Source: Lachnospiraceae bacterium P6B14 (GTDB lineage Bacteria > Bacillota > Clostridia > Lachnospirales > Lachnospiraceae). Taken from it: a DNA stretch of 64,000 bases. The translations under genes and the position numbers were made by a program. The first letter of the stretch is position 1, and the number at the start of each line of letters is the position of its first letter. The notes under the pieces are model-generated. The model saw nothing but the letters and a program-made list of their open reading frames with translations, was not told where the DNA came from and did no database searches. The stretch covers positions 124,001-188,000 of the forward strand of contig JHWZ01000004.1 of assembly GCA_000687695.1 (NCBI GenBank). The letters are read 5' to 3'. Positions 62,318 through 64,000 of this stretch are shown piece after piece.

Positions 62318-63337
62318 CTAGCATATCCTTGGCAGCCCTTCACCCTGCAATACATCCAACTCTCTTATCCCGCCTATTGATGTCCTGGCATAAAGTGATC
62401 CCGCAGGCTTCTTCTCATCCGGCGCAGCGACTATACCGATCCTCGCAGCGTCCTGCCCATACCTTGAGTTTCTCATGATCTCCAAAGCCTTCGCCTCATC
62501 GTCAGGATGAACGATCGCCACCATCTTTCCTTCATTGCCCATATACATCGGGTCGAGTCCCAAAAGCCCACAGAACTCACGTACCTTTTCGCTCACGGGT
62601 ATCAGTCCGTCTTCTACCTCAAACACTGTCCCGGATGCGAGTGCGAGCTCCTTTAGCACGGTTCCGAGTCCGCCGCGAGTCACATCACGCATCGTGTGTA
62701 CTCGTAGCCTCCTCAGTCCCTCGCACATCTCGCACAAAGGCGCTACATCGCTTCGTATATCCGTCTCTATCGACATCCTCTCTGACAGTATCGCCGCATG
62801 GTGATCTCCCATAGTACCGGATACCAAAATCACATCACCGGGCTTTGCTCCGCCGGCTCTGATATCAACGTCCTTTGGCACAAAACCGACGCCGGTCGTA
62901 TTTACATAGATACCGCCCTGACCCTCGATGACCTTCGTATCACCGCAGATCACCTGCACTCCGGCCTCACCGGCAGTCTCCGCCATGGATTTTACAACCC
63001 GTTTCAGAAGATCGATATTCACGCCCGTTTCAAGTATCCATGCCGAGGTGATATACTTCGGCACGGCACCTCTCATCAAAAGATCATTCACAGTTCCGCA
63101 TACGGCAAGTCTTCCGATATCACCACCGCGAAACTCCACGGGTGTCACAACAAAGCTGTCGGTAGTCACCGCAAACCTTGCTCCTGCTCCCTCAGAACCG
63201 CTCGCAGGATCAAGAACAGCGGCATCCTCCATCGCATCAAGTACGGTATTATTAAAGGCGGACGCAAACACCTCGTGAATAAGTTCACCGGTGGCCGCTC
63301 CGCCGCTTCCGTGTATCATTGTGATATTAGTATTCAT
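62318..63337 (-). CDS. hypE: Hydrogenase maturation protein HypE
   Basis: HypE dehydrates a carbamoyl group on its C-terminal Cys to cyanide for the NiFe centre. The 339-residue protein has the PurM-like ATP-binding plan (GSGGAATGELI, MRDVTRGGLGTVLKELA) and ends PRIC with the acceptor Cys. Its ATG overlaps the hypC stop by four bases (ATGA). Confidence 0.97.
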   Translation of the reverse strand: MNTNITMIHGSGGAATGELIHEVFASAFNNTVLDAMEDAAVLDPASGSEGAGARFAVTTDSFVVTPVEFRGGDIGRLAVCGTVNDLLMRGAVPKYITSAWILETGVNIDLLKRVVKSMAETAGEAGVQVICGDTKVIEGQGGIYVNTTGVGFVPKDVDIRAGGAKPGDVILVSGTMGDHHAAILSERMSIETDIRSDVAPLCEMCEGLRRLRVHTMRDVTRGGLGTVLKELALASGTVFEVEDGLIPVSEKVREFCGLLGLDPMYMGNEGKMVAIVHPDDEAKALEIMRNSRYGQDAARIGIVAAPDEKKPAGSLYARTSIGGIRELDVLQGEGLPRIC

Positions 63338-63552
63338 TCTGCTGCCTCCGTAACCTCCAAAAACAGCCTTTCCAACTCCAGAGCCTCCTCCTCAGACACC
63401 TTCTGAAGGATACAGCCTGCATGGACCAAAACACGGTCTCCGGGCTTGACATCCACCAGGCCTGATCTGGCCTCCACTCTGTTGCCGCCGAAATCAACGA
63501 TTGATTTTTTGCTTCCGGCTTCTATAACCGTTCCCGGTAATGCTACACACAT
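63334..63552 (-). CDS. hypC: Hydrogenase maturation chaperone HypC
   Basis: A 72-residue HypC/HupF protein. It starts MCVALPGTV with the catalytic Cys2, and has the OB-fold stretch VKPGDRVLVHAGCILQKV. GGAG precedes the ATG. hypC-hypE-hypD are coupled; hypA, hypB, hypF and hydrogenase structural genes are not in this window. Confidence 0.95.
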   Translation of the reverse strand: MCVALPGTVIEAGSKKSIVDFGGNRVEARSGLVDVKPGDRVLVHAGCILQKVSEEEALELERLFLEVTEAAE

Positions 63553-63565
63553 TTTTTATCTCCTG

Positions 63566-64000
63566 TTAAAACGTCTCAAACTTAACCTTTGCACGAGGCA
63601 GGTATCTGAGCAACATACTCTCGATCCTGTCCTTGTTGACCGGCTTTGAAAGATAAGCATCAAATCCGACCTTCAGGTATTCCTCACGCGCACCCTCCAT
63701 CGCGTTCGCAGTGAGCACGATACAAGGCACTACACAGTTCGGATTGTCGCGGTTCTCTCTTACCAATCGGAGAAGCTCCACGCCGTCAATCTCTCTCATA
63801 AGATGATCGAATATAAGCACATCATATGTATTCTCTGCCATCAGCTCCAGAGCCTCGGCTCCGCTCATGGTCGTATCGATCTGAACCTGTGTCGACTGAA
63901 GAAGAGTCTTCACCACCGCCAGATTCATCTTCTCATCATCCACAAGAAGAATCCTGGCATCGGGTGCTATATATTTTTTCTTTTCTTCCTGATCTTCGGT
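63566..64000 (-). CDS. Receiver-domain protein, C-terminal part (5' end beyond window)
   Basis: 145 readable residues. A response-regulator receiver begins near the window edge (ARILLVDDEKMNLAVVKTLL), with the phospho-acceptor Asp in LIFDHLM, Thr in LTANAM and Lys-Pro in LSKPVN. The open frame continues through the window end. The lead-in is linker-like (EEKKKYIAPD), so this is probably the C-terminal receiver of a hybrid sensor kinase. It lies 13 bp before hypC, which may be co-transcribed. Confidence 0.85.
   Translation of the reverse strand, partial: TEDQEEKKKYIAPDARILLVDDEKMNLAVVKTLLQSTQVQIDTTMSGAEALELMAENTYDVLIFDHLMREIDGVELLRLVRENRDNPNCVVPCIVLTANAMEGAREEYLKVGFDAYLSKPVNKDRIESMLLRYLPRAKVKFETF

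Noticed and set aside
62798-63406. 202-codon plus-strand frame
   Set aside because: Antisense to hypE and hypC, which are well supported.

Overview
The window reads as chromosomal DNA of a motile, low-to-mid GC Firmicute of the class Clostridia, most likely Lachnospiraceae. The signs are a complete Firmicutes-type fla/che core (FliY, FlbD/SwrD, a MotE/YlxF-like protein), CodY directly upstream of flgB, SigA promoters of TTGACA-N17-TATAAT type, strong GGAGG ribosome sites, HrcA/CIRCE heat-shock control and zinc-ribbon/TM proteins. No rRNA, tRNA, CRISPR array, phage or transposase gene was seen. Nearly all genes lie on the minus strand; the exceptions are a GGDEF-EAL protein and a putative metal exporter.

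Reading in the direction of transcription: the right end (64.0-61.2 kb) has the tail of a receiver-domain protein, then hypC-hypE-hypD. From 61.2 to 51.0 kb is an accessory stretch of envelope and regulatory genes: CapA-like lipoprotein, an Ala/Lys-rich AT-hook protein, a MalT-type LuxR regulator, DUF2442, a zinc-ribbon membrane protein, DUF2207, a cell-wall-anchor-like protein, a lipoprotein, and CIRCE-controlled Hsp20. After the plus-strand exporter and a second zinc-ribbon protein comes a 12-gene run (48.9-33.6 kb): leuB-ilvD-ilvB-serC-serA-folC-aroF-cotH-folE-folBK-unknown membrane protein-chorismate mutase. It has a strong promoter before leuB and only short gaps, joining branched-chain, serine, folate and aromatic pathways around one surface CotH protein.

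A divergent promoter pair separates miaB from the GGDEF-EAL gene (31.6 kb). nrdR-comM-dprA and topA follow, then codY under its own promoter. The flagellar cluster fills 23.1-0 kb: flgB-flgC-fliE-fliF-fliG-fliH-fliI-fliJ-motE-like, then fliK-flgD-flg_new-flgE behind a SigD-type promoter, then flbD-motA-motB-fliL-fliM-fliY-cheY-fliO-fliP-fliQ-fliR-flhB-flhA behind a SigA promoter. flhA runs off the left edge. Rod, hook, MS-ring, export gate, C-ring and stator are therefore all encoded together.

The most unusual content is noncoding. Three copies of one structured element (two in the 538 bp topA-dprA gap, one between the exporter and hsp20) share internal loops while their helices differ by compensatory changes. 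This is what a structured RNA family, possibly mobile, would look like. A second, unrelated 218 bp multi-hairpin domain sits inside the flagellar operon between fliE and fliF.
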